From a virus, in IMG/VR virus record IMGVR_UViG_3300025789_000079, positions 1 through 40,677 of that record: a DNA stretch of 40,677 nt; one strand, written 5' to 3'. Below are positions 1-8,076 of this stretch, piece by piece. Within the stretch, counting starts at the first letter, position 1; every line of letters starts with the position of its first letter. Below the pieces are notes generated by a model that saw nothing but the letters and a program-made list of their open reading frames with translations, had not been told where the DNA came from and ran no database searches. The position numbers and the translations under genes are program-made.

Positions 1-2
1 GA

Positions 3-551
3 GCAGAGGACGCTCTTGAAAAAGGCAATCATAAAAAGATTGATCAAATACATCAATATGCAACGACTACTACTCCTACAGGTAGAGCAAAGAAAGTTTC
101 CGAAGCTAAACCAAGTGCAGGTCTAAGCAAGGCTGAAAAGTCTGCTACAGTTAAAAAAGCTAAAGCAGGCAAAGATATCGGTAAGCCAGGCAAGAGTTTT
201 AAAGATGTTGCTAAGAAAGCTGGTGGCGGTGAGAAAGGTAAGAAAATTGCTGCAGCCGCTATGTGGAAGAACATCAAAGAAACTACTGCTTATATGGCAG
301 AGAAAAAAGCTGTTAAAGATTTGCCAGGCAATCAAGAAAAGATCGATGCTGATCATGATGGCAAGATTGAGAAATCAGACTTAGCTGCATTACGTTCTGG
401 TAAAAAAGCAAAAGAAACCGTAAAAGAATCTACAGATTTTACACGTATGCAAGAACAACTAGCTCGTTTAAATCGTGCTGAAAAACCAGCGTTAGTTGAA
501 AATCGTGAAGTTGATCAAATCCGTGCATTGACAAAGCGTCTATTGGGATAA
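3..551 (+). CDS. Lys/Ala-rich protein with EF-hand-like loop (5' end outside window)
   Basis: The reading frame is open from the left edge, so this is the C-terminal 182 residues of a longer protein. The visible part is rich in Lys, Ala and Gly and probably natively flexible for its first half. Around nt 346-381 it carries DADHDGKIEKSD, a good match to a 12-residue EF-hand or dockerin calcium loop: Asp at 1, 3 and 5, Gly at 6, Ile at 8, acidic at 12. The C-terminal 50 residues look helical. The next gene starts 4 nt after the stop, so the two are probably co-transcribed. I do not recognise a family. Position before two other likely structural genes suggests a virion role, but that is inference. 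Confidence 0.7.
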   Translation, partial: AEDALEKGNHKKIDQIHQYATTTTPTGRAKKVSEAKPSAGLSKAEKSATVKKAKAGKDIGKPGKSFKDVAKKAGGGEKGKKIAAAAMWKNIKETTAYMAEKKAVKDLPGNQEKIDADHDGKIEKSDLAALRSGKKAKETVKESTDFTRMQEQLARLNRAEKPALVENREVDQIRALTKRLLG

Positions 552-555
552 TCCG

Positions 556-1407
556 ATGGACATGAAGCGCATACTACAGGCTATGGATAGTGTTGCTACA
601 AAGCCTGTAGCTGGTGCTAATGACATGGCTAAGTTTTTATCTATTGTAGATAAAAATGCCACTGTGCAAAATTTGCACGAAGGTAAAGATCCACATAAAG
701 TTGCATTACCTGTACAAATGGCAATGCAACATTATCAAAAGCAAGAATCTGCTCCCGTTACGGAACGTAAACCAAGTTTACTTAATAAATTTTTTCACGA
801 AGTTGAACAAGAACAAGTAGAAGAAAGCACACGAAAACAGCAATTGATTAATCAGTACGCTGGTGTTATTGCTAAACGTGTATTAATGAAAGAAAATTTT
901 GATATACCAATGAGCACACACGGTGCAATTAAGGCACCTACTGTTGGTCCTGGTATGGGTAATTATGTAGTAGACGAAGCTCCAATTGCTATGGATTCTG
1001 AAGATCCAAATAATCCATTAATTCATAGTCACGAAAAAGCTAATCCAGCAACACTTAAAGATCGTATCATGCGCACTCGTGCTCAACTAAAAGAGCTTGC
1101 TGAATTAGCAGAGTCAAACGATTTACTTGCTTGGGAACAAATTTGTGCAAAAGCCAAGGGTGGTATGTTCATGGGGCTAGAACAAAATTTGGAACAAATT
1201 CGCCACGGTATTAGCGAACTTGCTAAAAAACGTAAGCAAGGCGGAGTTGCTAGTCGAGGAATAGATAAAAATATCGGTGAAGATGTGTTACCAGCACCTA
1301 AAACAATTAAGCCAAAAAAGAAAACTAGTGTGTGTCGTGCAGGACAAGTTCAAACAGGCATGCAAACTAAAAACGGTAAACTAGTGCCTAAATGCTCAGT
1401 AAAATAA
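556..1407 (+). CDS. Conserved-looking phage protein, possible virion component
   Basis: This 283-residue protein is not recognised. The N-terminal 120 residues are polar and helical. The middle, with TVGPGMGNYVVDEAP and NPLIHSH, looks like a folded loop-rich segment. A helical stretch follows around 160-235, and a short basic tail holds two cysteines (SVCRAGQ and VPKCSVK) that might pair or bind metal. There is no signal peptide or membrane segment. The ATG at 556 lies 4 nt after the previous stop, with a weak GGGAT as possible ribosome site. A late-type promoter motif for the next gene overlaps its 3' end. Function is unknown; the neighbourhood suggests a structural or head-associated role. 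Confidence 0.7.
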   Translation: MDMKRILQAMDSVATKPVAGANDMAKFLSIVDKNATVQNLHEGKDPHKVALPVQMAMQHYQKQESAPVTERKPSLLNKFFHEVEQEQVEESTRKQQLINQYAGVIAKRVLMKENFDIPMSTHGAIKAPTVGPGMGNYVVDEAPIAMDSEDPNNPLIHSHEKANPATLKDRIMRTRAQLKELAELAESNDLLAWEQICAKAKGGMFMGLEQNLEQIRHGISELAKKRKQGGVASRGIDKNIGEDVLPAPKTIKPKKKTSVCRAGQVQTGMQTKNGKLVPKCSVK

Positions 1408-1410
1408 ATA
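1403..1410 (+). promoter_or_regulatory. Possible T4-type late promoter (AATAAATA)
   Basis: AATAAATA lies 20 nt upstream of the ATG at 1431. T4-like phages use TATAAATA (NATAAATA in several relatives) as the whole late promoter, with no -35 element. Its place before a large probable virion gene fits. Single 8-mers of A/T are weak evidence in an AT-rich genome. Confidence 0.4.
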
Positions 1411-1430
1411 TATCAAGTCGGGGAAAAATA

Positions 1431-4151
1431 ATGAACTTAAGAGATTTAATGACAAGGTTGGATCACATTGCAGAAGAAAGCAAACCTCCTTCTGATACAG
1501 ATCTGCAACGTGCTGCATACGATAAATTTAAATCAGATGATGCTAAATCAGCTGCGATTGCCGATGTTAAAAAAATAGCAAATACACCAATGAATCAAAT
1601 TCCGCGTTTTGGAATAGCTATTAATCCAAAAACTGGACAAATTTTTTACGGAGACGATGGCGGTGAGATCGGTACTCCCCAACCTAAAGGATATCCATTT
1701 AAGTGGATGCAATCAGGCGGTCCTGGAGAAAGTCAAAAGGATGCAGCACGTATTCGTGCAGCCGGTTTACAAATTATTGACAAAGGAGGGTATGCCTATG
1801 TCGATCCTAAAGCATTGGTAGATATAGACAAACCAACTCCTGCTCCGGCCCCAGCGCCTGGACCAACTCCTGTTGCAAATGATGATGCTAAAAAATTAGA
1901 AGAACTAATTGCACAACTAGAAGCAACAATAAAAGGCGATATTGCGCCAATGCCAACTCCTGGACCAACTCCTGGACCAACTCCTGGACCAACTCCTAAA
2001 CCTAAAAATAAATCACTTAATTGGAAAGAACTTGCACTGGCAACAGGTGCTAGCGCAATCCCTGGTGCTGTAGTAGGAGGGTTACCGGGTGCTGCTGTTA
2101 CTGGTTTAGCCGGTGGAGGAACTGATTTGTATCATCAACTATACAGAGAAGGTACAGAATTTAATTCAGGTATTGCACAAAGCCTTGTTGAAAGTTTTGG
2201 CTATCAGTTAGATGAACTCGCAGATAATCCAAATCTTCCTGGATTTATGCGAACAAAATATAATGTTGCTGATCCATTGGATAAGCCGTTGACCGCTAGA
2301 GGTTCAGCTGGCGCAAATGTTGAAGCTGGCCGTGCTTCATATAAAGCACCAGAATTACCTGCTGCAGAAGTTCCGAAAGCAGAAGTTCCAAAAGCCGCTC
2401 CTAATTTTAGTGGCGGACAAATGCAAGGTAATGTGAGTAATGTAAAGTATGCAGCACCTGAGATGAAAGCTGCATCTACCGGAGTTGCAGATATAGCAAA
2501 AACAGCGCCAGCAGCAGCTGCCGAAGCACCAAAGATTGCCGCTGGTTTACAAAAAGCTGGCGTTCCTATTGCAAAGAGTGCTGAAGAAGCGGCTGCACAA
2601 GTGGCTGCTAAGGCAGGTGCAAAAGCTGGTGGTAAAATGTTAAGCAAATTAATTCCAGGTGTTGGATTAGTTGTTGGTACTGTAGATGCTATCAAACGTG
2701 CCCAAGAAGGTGATTGGACTGGCGCAGGAATTGCAGGTGTTAGTGCCGCATTAAGTCTAGTGCCTGGAGTAGGTGGTGCAGTATCAATGGGGTTAGATGC
2801 TGCTAATCTAGCACGTGATTATAAAGCTGGTAAATTTGGAGATGCTGCATCTCCGACAGGAACAACTGGCGGTGATGCAAAACTAATGCAATTACAAAAA
2901 ATAATTGGTGCAAAACCAGATGGTATGATGGGTCCAGAAACAAAACAAAAATTAGTAGCATGGCAACAATCGCAAGGTCTTACTCCGGACGGATTACCAG
3001 GCCCAGCAACATATGGCAAAGCTGGAATCAAAGAATCCCAGCAAACAGTTGCCGAAGGTATTCGTAGTTTACAAGAACGTTTACAATTAATTGAAACTAA
3101 AGCTGCAATTAGAGAAACACTAGAACAAAGATATTATCTAGACGAATACTATTATATGTATAATGGTATCGGTGAACAAGTAACAGACTTAACTACTATA
3201 TCAGTTATTAACGATGCTTATGAAAAAGGCGAAGTTGAAATTGTAGAAGGACTAGGAAGTGCATTGTGGAACATGGGTAAAGATGCTGTTAAAGGTGCTG
3301 GTAAATTTATAGGATCTACTGTTAAGGGTGGTGCAAGTCCAGCAGCTGCAGAACGACTAGCTAAGATGGGCGGATCCGGAGGCAAAGCATTATCTAGTGC
3401 TGAAAAAGCTGGGCTTAAGACCGGAGCTGCAATTGCTAAGAATCCAATTAAAGCTGGGTTAGGTGCTACAGCACTAGGTATCGGTGGTGCGGCAGCATTA
3501 AGCGGAGATGATACTCCAGAACCTACAACAACAGGTGGTGGCGGTGATAATAGTGGAATAGGATCTGCTGATACTGGTACAACAACAGGAGATACTCCTA
3601 CAACTACTCCAGATGCATCGGCTAGTAAAGTAACTCCAGAACAGCAAGCAATCATTGACAAGATTCGTGCATTAGAAAAAGCACACGATCCTAAAGATGT
3701 AGATCCAGCCTGGACCAAAGCTGTAGCGCACGGTGATCAAGTTATCGCCAAAGTTGATCATTCTAACAGTTCTAATCTAGATCCAAACAAAGGCGGTAAC
3801 GCTGCAACTACTATTCCTAGTGGTCCAGGAACCGCAGCAGGTCCAGTGTCAGATGCTGATAAAAAGAAAGCAGCTGAAGCAGCTGCAACTTCAGTTGCTG
3901 GAGAGAAAAAGGCTGCTGACAAATCTGGAACAGCATCAAGCCCTGCAGGAACTACTACAGATAATTCTGGTAAATTTAAAACATCTCCATCACCAGTTAC
4001 AGGCCCAGATGGTAAAGATTTATTTGGTAGTAAATTGATACCTAGTGGAACAACTATTGGAAAAGATGGTACATCTATGCCAAATACAAACGGTGTTAAA
4101 GAATCATACCATGATGAACTAGCTCGTTGGTTAAAGATTGCTCGAGGTTAA
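1431..4151 (+). CDS. Large Gly/Ala-rich probable virion protein with peptidoglycan-binding module
   Basis: I chose ATG 1431 because GGGGAA sits just upstream and a late-type promoter lies before it; an in-frame ATG at 1392 lies inside the previous gene. The product is 906 residues. It has a globular N-terminus (about 1-125), Pro/Thr-rich linkers with a PTPG repeat (about 174-190), and several Gly/Ala hydrophobic stretches (about 203-230, 403-453, 663-690) resembling glycine-zipper membrane segments. At about 484-530 is a peptidoglycan-binding type 1 module: KPDGMMGPETKQKL, then GLTPDGLPGPATYGK. The C-terminal 200 residues are low-complexity Thr/Pro/Gly/Ala. Peptidoglycan-binding modules in virions usually help cross the cell wall. 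A role as an injected or tail-associated protein is plausible inference. No lytic catalytic domain was recognised. Confidence 0.75.
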   Translation: MNLRDLMTRLDHIAEESKPPSDTDLQRAAYDKFKSDDAKSAAIADVKKIANTPMNQIPRFGIAINPKTGQIFYGDDGGEIGTPQPKGYPFKWMQSGGPGESQKDAARIRAAGLQIIDKGGYAYVDPKALVDIDKPTPAPAPAPGPTPVANDDAKKLEELIAQLEATIKGDIAPMPTPGPTPGPTPGPTPKPKNKSLNWKELALATGASAIPGAVVGGLPGAAVTGLAGGGTDLYHQLYREGTEFNSGIAQSLVESFGYQLDELADNPNLPGFMRTKYNVADPLDKPLTARGSAGANVEAGRASYKAPELPAAEVPKAEVPKAAPNFSGGQMQGNVSNVKYAAPEMKAASTGVADIAKTAPAAAAEAPKIAAGLQKAGVPIAKSAEEAAAQVAAKAGAKAGGKMLSKLIPGVGLVVGTVDAIKRAQEGDWTGAGIAGVSAALSLVPGVGGAVSMGLDAANLARDYKAGKFGDAASPTGTTGGDAKLMQLQKIIGAKPDGMMGPETKQKLVAWQQSQGLTPDGLPGPATYGKAGIKESQQTVAEGIRSLQERLQLIETKAAIRETLEQRYYLDEYYYMYNGIGEQVTDLTTISVINDAYEKGEVEIVEGLGSALWNMGKDAVKGAGKFIGSTVKGGASPAAAERLAKMGGSGGKALSSAEKAGLKTGAAIAKNPIKAGLGATALGIGGAAALSGDDTPEPTTTGGGGDNSGIGSADTGTTTGDTPTTTPDASASKVTPEQQAIIDKIRALEKAHDPKDVDPAWTKAVAHGDQVIAKVDHSNSSNLDPNKGGNAATTIPSGPGTAAGPVSDADKKKAAEAAATSVAGEKKAADKSGTASSPAGTTTDNSGKFKTSPSPVTGPDGKDLFGSKLIPSGTTIGKDGTSMPNTNGVKESYHDELARWLKIARG
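1953..2000 (+). repeat. 12-bp tandem repeat, four copies (PTPG linker)
   Basis: Four in-frame tandem copies of CCAACTCCTGGA, the last ending in AAA, encode a Pro-Thr-Pro-Gly linker. Copy number could change by slippage without breaking the frame. A related Pro-rich stretch lies just upstream at about 1831-1872. Confidence 0.9.
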
Positions 4152-4157
4152 TCAAGT

Positions 4158-4185
4158 AAAATGGCAGATTAATTTCTGCCATTTT
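4158..4185 (+). terminator. Intrinsic terminator after the large virion gene
   Basis: A perfect 10-bp inverted repeat, AAAATGGCAG / CTGCCATTTT, with an 8-nt loop starts 7 nt after the stop at 4151. The right arm ends in TTTT, giving the usual GC stem and U-tail. It separates the structural block from the replication block, whose promoter follows within 15 nt. As the left arm begins AAAA, it may also work on the other strand. Confidence 0.85.
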
Positions 4186-4197
4186 CACCTCTAAAGG

Positions 4198-4226
4198 TTG
4201 TGTTTACAAGATAATTAGTATATAAT
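4198..4226 (+). promoter_or_regulatory. Sigma-70 promoter before the dsbA-like gene
   Basis: TTGTGT (4198-4203), 17 bp, then TATAAT (4221-4226). The -10 is perfect and the -35 keeps TTG. It lies right after the terminator and 25 nt before the start codon, with a strong TAAGGAGATA ribosome site at 4239-4248. Confidence 0.75.
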
Positions 4227-4250
4227 AGGCAATATAGTTAAGGAGATAAT

Positions 4251-4508
4251 ATGTCAGGTCGTAGTTATGGTCCCGAAGAAAAGGCAAAATTAGAACGTTT
4301 GATTGCAGAAGGTTCAACTGTTCTGCGTGAAGTTGAAGATTTACAAGAAGGTTTAAAAGAAACAGTTAAGGCTGTAGCAGAAGAATTACAAGTAAAACCA
4401 AGTGTTATCAATCGTGCAATTAAAATTGCACATAAAGGCGATTGGCAGGCTTATAATGCAGATTGGGAAGAAATTGAAGCTATTTTAGATATTACAAAAC
4501 GTATCTAA
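4251..4508 (+). CDS. dsbA: DsbA-like double-stranded DNA-binding protein
   Basis: This 85-residue, highly charged, all-helical protein resembles T4 DsbA (89 residues), a small double-stranded DNA-binding protein reported to bind near late promoters and enhance late transcription. Shared features are the size, a central segment LKETVKAVAEELQVKPSVIN followed by RAIKIAHKGD, and an acidic helical C-terminus. The helix-turn-helix-like part lies at about 38-60. It has its own promoter and strong ribosome site and precedes the DNA polymerase gene. The match is from memory of the family pattern and the family is short and variable, so the call is moderate. Confidence 0.6.
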   Translation: MSGRSYGPEEKAKLERLIAEGSTVLREVEDLQEGLKETVKAVAEELQVKPSVINRAIKIAHKGDWQAYNADWEEIEAILDITKRI

Positions 4509-4557
4509 CTAAGTATACTAGGAAAGGTCGGCGGGCCATAAACCGCATGAAGGTGTT

Positions 4558-4575
4558 TGCAAGCCTCAAATTGCA
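4558..4575 (+). promoter_or_regulatory. Candidate translational operator hairpin of gene 43
   Basis: TGCAA (4558-4562) and TTGCA (4571-4575) form a 5-bp stem with an 8-nt loop, GCCTCAAA. The ribosome site GGAGAAG begins 2 nt later. In T4 and RB69, DNA polymerase represses its own mRNA by binding a hairpin with an 8-nt loop at this position. The architecture matches; the loop sequence differs from T4 (AAUAACUC). Confidence 0.5.
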
Positions 4576-4590
4576 TGGAGAAGAAAATTT

Positions 4591-7260
4591 ATGTCGTATG
4601 TAGACGCATGGTTTGACCGCGAGAATGATATCATTCGAGTTGTTGAACGTAACAAAAAAGGTGAACGTGAATTTCGAGACATTCCTGTCAAGCACACATT
4701 TTACGTCAAAGACCCTAAGGGCAAATTTCAATCAATCTACGGTGATACACTTACACGTATTGTTTGTAAAAATACAAAAGAACTACGCAAAGAACAAGCC
4801 ATTAATAGCGGCAAGACTTTATATGAGTCTGATATTAATCCAATCTTTGTAACACTAAGCGAACATTATCTTAACCAAGATCCTCCTAAATTACACACAG
4901 CGTTCTTTGATATTGAGGTAGACTTTGATCCGGAGCGTGGCTATGCTAGTCCAGACGATGCATTTATGCCAATCACTGCGATTGCTGTCTACTTACAATG
5001 GTTGGAAACTATGGTATGTTTAGCTATTCCGCCTAAAGGTCTTAAGATGGAAGAAGCTAAGGAAATGGTTAAGGACTTTCCCAATACTTATTTGTTCGAT
5101 AACGAAGCAGATTTATTAAGCATGTTCTTAGATCTTATACAAGATGCTGATGTTATTAGTGGTTGGAATAGCGAAGGATTTGACGTGCCTTATACTACTA
5201 ATCGTGTCATCAAGGCATTGAGTAAAGAAGATACTAGACGATTTTGTTTATTTGATCAATTACCTAAAAAACGCGAATACGAAAAATACGGTCGTACTAG
5301 TACAACTTACGATTATGTCGGTCGTGTACATTTAGATTATCTCGAATTATATCGCAAGTATACATACGAAGAACGACATAGTTATAGACTAGATGCTATT
5401 GCAGAATATGAATTGGGTCAACGTAAAACACAATACGAAGGTACACTTGATCAACTATACAATAATGATTTTAAAACATTTGTTGAATATAATATTAATG
5501 ACTGTAAACTTCTTGACGATTTAGATAAAAAATTAAAGTTCATGGATCTTGCTAACACACTAGCACATGAAAATACAGTATTGTTGCAAACTACAATGGG
5601 CGCTGTGGCCGTCACTGAACAAGCTATTATTAACGAAGCACACCGCAGAGGTTTTCAAGTTCCTAATCGTATTAAGAAAGACGACCGAGAAGAAAATACG
5701 GCTGCGGCTGGTGCGTATGTGGCAGTTCCTAAAGAAGGCATTGTAGACTGGGTTGGATCTTTAGATATTAACAGTCTGTATCCGTCAGCTATTCGTGCAT
5801 TAAATATGGGTCCAGAGACTATTATTGGACAATTACGACAAACAAAAACAGAAGAATTTATCGAATTACAAATGGCGAAAGGCAAGAGTTTTGCAGCATC
5901 TTGGGAAGGTGTCTTTGGTAGTTTAGAATATGAAGCTGTAATGAATCAAGAGATTGGAACTGATATAACTATCGATTGGGAAAATGGCGAAACTGATATC
6001 TTAAGTGCTGCAGAAGTTTATAGACTTATTTACGAAAGCAATCAGCCTTGGATGCTTTCAGCAAACGGTACTATTTTCACTTATGAAAAAGAAGGTATTA
6101 TTCCTGGGCTGTTAAAGCGTTGGTATGCAGAACGTAAGGAAATGCAGGCCAAATTAAAAGATGCAATTAAAGCTGGAAACAAAGTTGAAGAAGAATATTG
6201 GGACAAACGACAACTTGTTAAAAAGATTAATCTTAACAGTTTGTATGGTGCTATTCTTAATAGCGGGTGCAGATTCTTCGATAAACGTATTGGACAATCA
6301 ACTACACTTACAGGACGCCAGATCGTCCGACATATGGCAAGTAAAGTAAATGAAATCATTGCCGGTGAGTATGATCACAAAGGCAAAGCTGTCATCTACG
6401 GAGACACTGACTCGTGCTATTTTAGTGCATATAAAACACTTCAAAAAGACATCGATGCTGGGAAGATTCCATGGACAAAAGAAACAGTTGTTGCTTTATA
6501 CGACCAAATTGGTGAAGAAGTTAATACTACATTCCCACAATTTATGCTAGATCAATTTCATTGTCCAAAAACTCGAGGAGAAGTTATACGAGCAGGCAGA
6601 GAAATTGTAGGAAGTAAAGCATTGTTTATTACCAAGAAACGCTATGCAGTGCTTTATTATGATAAAGAAGGCAAACGTACAGATGTGGATGGTAAACCTG
6701 GTAAAATTAAGGCCATGGGCTTAGATCTTAAGCGTAGTGATACTCCAGAATTTATTCAAAACTTTTTAAGTGATGTTCTTGAAATGGTATTACTAGGCAA
6801 AGGTGAAAAAGAAGTGTTAGATATGATTAGTGAATTTAGAATTAAATTCAAAGGGAGACCTGGTTGGGAAAAAGGTTCACCTAAACGTGCTAACAATATC
6901 ACCGACTATCAAGCTAAAGAAGCCAAAGCAGGTAAAGCTAATATGCCCGGTCACGTTCGTGCTAGTATCAATTGGAATACTCTTAAACGAATGTATAACG
7001 ACAAATATTCTATGGGTATTACAGACGGTGCAAAAGTTATTGTTTGTAAACTCAAACCTAATCCGTTAGGTTTTACATCAGTTGCATATCCAGTGGATGA
7101 ACTGAGGTTACCACAGTGGTTCAAAGACTTAGCATTTGATCACGCTGAGATGGAACAAACTATTATCGATAATAAGTTAGATAACTTAATTGGTGTATTA
7201 AATTGGGACATCAATAGTACAGAAGAAAAAAATACATTTAACAGTTTATTTGAGTTTTAA
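4591..7260 (+). CDS. 43: DNA polymerase, family B (T4 gp43 type)
   Basis: The replicative DNA polymerase with 3'-5' proofreading; 889 residues against 898 in T4. Exonuclease motifs are intact: Exo I FFDIEVDFD (105-113), Exo II GWNSEGFDVPY (191-201), Exo III YNINDCKLL (300-308). Polymerase motifs are intact: A SLDINSLYPSA (390-400), B KKINLNSLYGAILNSG (544-559), C YGDTDS (603-608), and KKRY (682-685). The last residues, NSLFEF, resemble the short hydrophobic tail through which gp43 binds the gp45 clamp, encoded two genes downstream. The ATG at 4591 follows a good GGAGAAG site and a hairpin that may be an autoregulatory operator. Nothing suggests truncation or an intein. Confidence 0.97.
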   Translation: MSYVDAWFDRENDIIRVVERNKKGEREFRDIPVKHTFYVKDPKGKFQSIYGDTLTRIVCKNTKELRKEQAINSGKTLYESDINPIFVTLSEHYLNQDPPKLHTAFFDIEVDFDPERGYASPDDAFMPITAIAVYLQWLETMVCLAIPPKGLKMEEAKEMVKDFPNTYLFDNEADLLSMFLDLIQDADVISGWNSEGFDVPYTTNRVIKALSKEDTRRFCLFDQLPKKREYEKYGRTSTTYDYVGRVHLDYLELYRKYTYEERHSYRLDAIAEYELGQRKTQYEGTLDQLYNNDFKTFVEYNINDCKLLDDLDKKLKFMDLANTLAHENTVLLQTTMGAVAVTEQAIINEAHRRGFQVPNRIKKDDREENTAAAGAYVAVPKEGIVDWVGSLDINSLYPSAIRALNMGPETIIGQLRQTKTEEFIELQMAKGKSFAASWEGVFGSLEYEAVMNQEIGTDITIDWENGETDILSAAEVYRLIYESNQPWMLSANGTIFTYEKEGIIPGLLKRWYAERKEMQAKLKDAIKAGNKVEEEYWDKRQLVKKINLNSLYGAILNSGCRFFDKRIGQSTTLTGRQIVRHMASKVNEIIAGEYDHKGKAVIYGDTDSCYFSAYKTLQKDIDAGKIPWTKETVVALYDQIGEEVNTTFPQFMLDQFHCPKTRGEVIRAGREIVGSKALFITKKRYAVLYYDKEGKRTDVDGKPGKIKAMGLDLKRSDTPEFIQNFLSDVLEMVLLGKGEKEVLDMISEFRIKFKGRPGWEKGSPKRANNITDYQAKEAKAGKANMPGHVRASINWNTLKRMYNDKYSMGITDGAKVIVCKLKPNPLGFTSVAYPVDELRLPQWFKDLAFDHAEMEQTIIDNKLDNLIGVLNWDINSTEEKNTFNSLFEF

Positions 7261-7261
7261 T

Positions 7262-8038
7262 ATGAAAATTATAATTGCAGGATATGGATTTGTAGGCAAG
7301 GCTGTTGCTAATGCCATAGATAAAAATAACATAGTATATATTGTTGATCCAAAGATAAGCGAACAAACAGTAAAAGATTATCCGGATGCTGAAGGAGTAA
7401 TTATTTGTGTAGGAACACCGAGCACTGAAACAGGGGATTGCGATGTAAATCAAATATATCAAGTAATGGATACTGTTCCTGTGCATATACCGGTATTACT
7501 TAAATCAACAGTGCCGCCAAACTATCTAGAAAGATTACTTGTAAACTACCCCAATCATAGTATTGCCTATAGCCCAGAATTTTTACGTGCGGTTAGTGCC
7601 AACGAAGATTTTGCTAATCAGGAGTATATGATTTTAGGCGGAAGTAATCCCGGAAATATTTGGAGAGAATTATTCATTGTCTCGCTTAAAAACCTAAATA
7701 AGATCGAGCATTGTACACTAACAGAAGCAAGTATGGTCAAATATGCTACCAATTGTTTCCTAAGTGTCAAAGTAGCGTTCTTCAATCAGTTATATGACAT
7801 GTGCCAAATGAATGGCGCAGACTATAACAAGATTGTTGAATTATTACAATTAGACGAACGCATAGGTAACAGTCATATGCAAGTTCCCGGTCCAGACGGT
7901 AGTCGTGGTTTTGGTGGAGCATGTTTCCCTAAAGATACAAATGCATTTGTACACTATGCAGATAGTTTGCAGATTTCACATACACTTGTAGAATCGGCAA
8001 TAAAATATAATAAGAAAATTAGAAAAACATTGACATAG
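7262..8038 (+). CDS. Short UDP-glucose/GDP-mannose dehydrogenase-like protein
   Basis: A member of the nucleotide-sugar 6-dehydrogenase family, which oxidises UDP-sugars to uronic acids with NAD+. It shows the Rossmann motif GYGFVG (7-12), VGTPS (49-53), STVPP (81-85), SPEFLR (103-108), the central helix KYATNCFLSVKVAFFN (159-174) and the catalytic-cysteine loop GFGGACFPKD with Cys220. It is only 258 residues long, whereas bacterial enzymes have about 390-450: the C-terminal nucleotide-sugar-binding domain is missing. The ATG at 7262 is 1 nt after the gp43 stop, so it is likely coupled to gp43. It may act as a dimer lacking the cap, use a different substrate, or supply sugar for the glycosyltransferases here. 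Confidence 0.85.
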   Translation: MKIIIAGYGFVGKAVANAIDKNNIVYIVDPKISEQTVKDYPDAEGVIICVGTPSTETGDCDVNQIYQVMDTVPVHIPVLLKSTVPPNYLERLLVNYPNHSIAYSPEFLRAVSANEDFANQEYMILGGSNPGNIWRELFIVSLKNLNKIEHCTLTEASMVKYATNCFLSVKVAFFNQLYDMCQMNGADYNKIVELLQLDERIGNSHMQVPGPDGSRGFGGACFPKDTNAFVHYADSLQISHTLVESAIKYNKKIRKTLT

Positions 8039-8058
8039 TCACGCAGAACCTATATAAT
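8030..8058 (+). promoter_or_regulatory. Consensus sigma-70 promoter for the sliding clamp
   Basis: TTGACA (8030-8035), exactly 17 bp, TATAAT (8053-8058): both hexamers are perfect. It overlaps the end of the dehydrogenase gene. The expected start, about 7 nt past the -10, falls at or next to the in-frame ATG at 8065. Confidence 0.9.
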
Positions 8059-8076
8059 AAAAACATGGAGAATATT

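Noticed and set aside
1392-1430. In-frame ATG at 1392 as start of the large virion gene
   Set aside because: It lies in the end of the preceding gene without a ribosome site; ATG 1431 has GGGGAA and a late-type promoter.
2204-3718. Long open frames on the minus strand opposite the large virion gene
   Set aside because: They are low-complexity mirror frames of a Gly/Ala-rich gene, with no ribosome sites and no recognisable protein.
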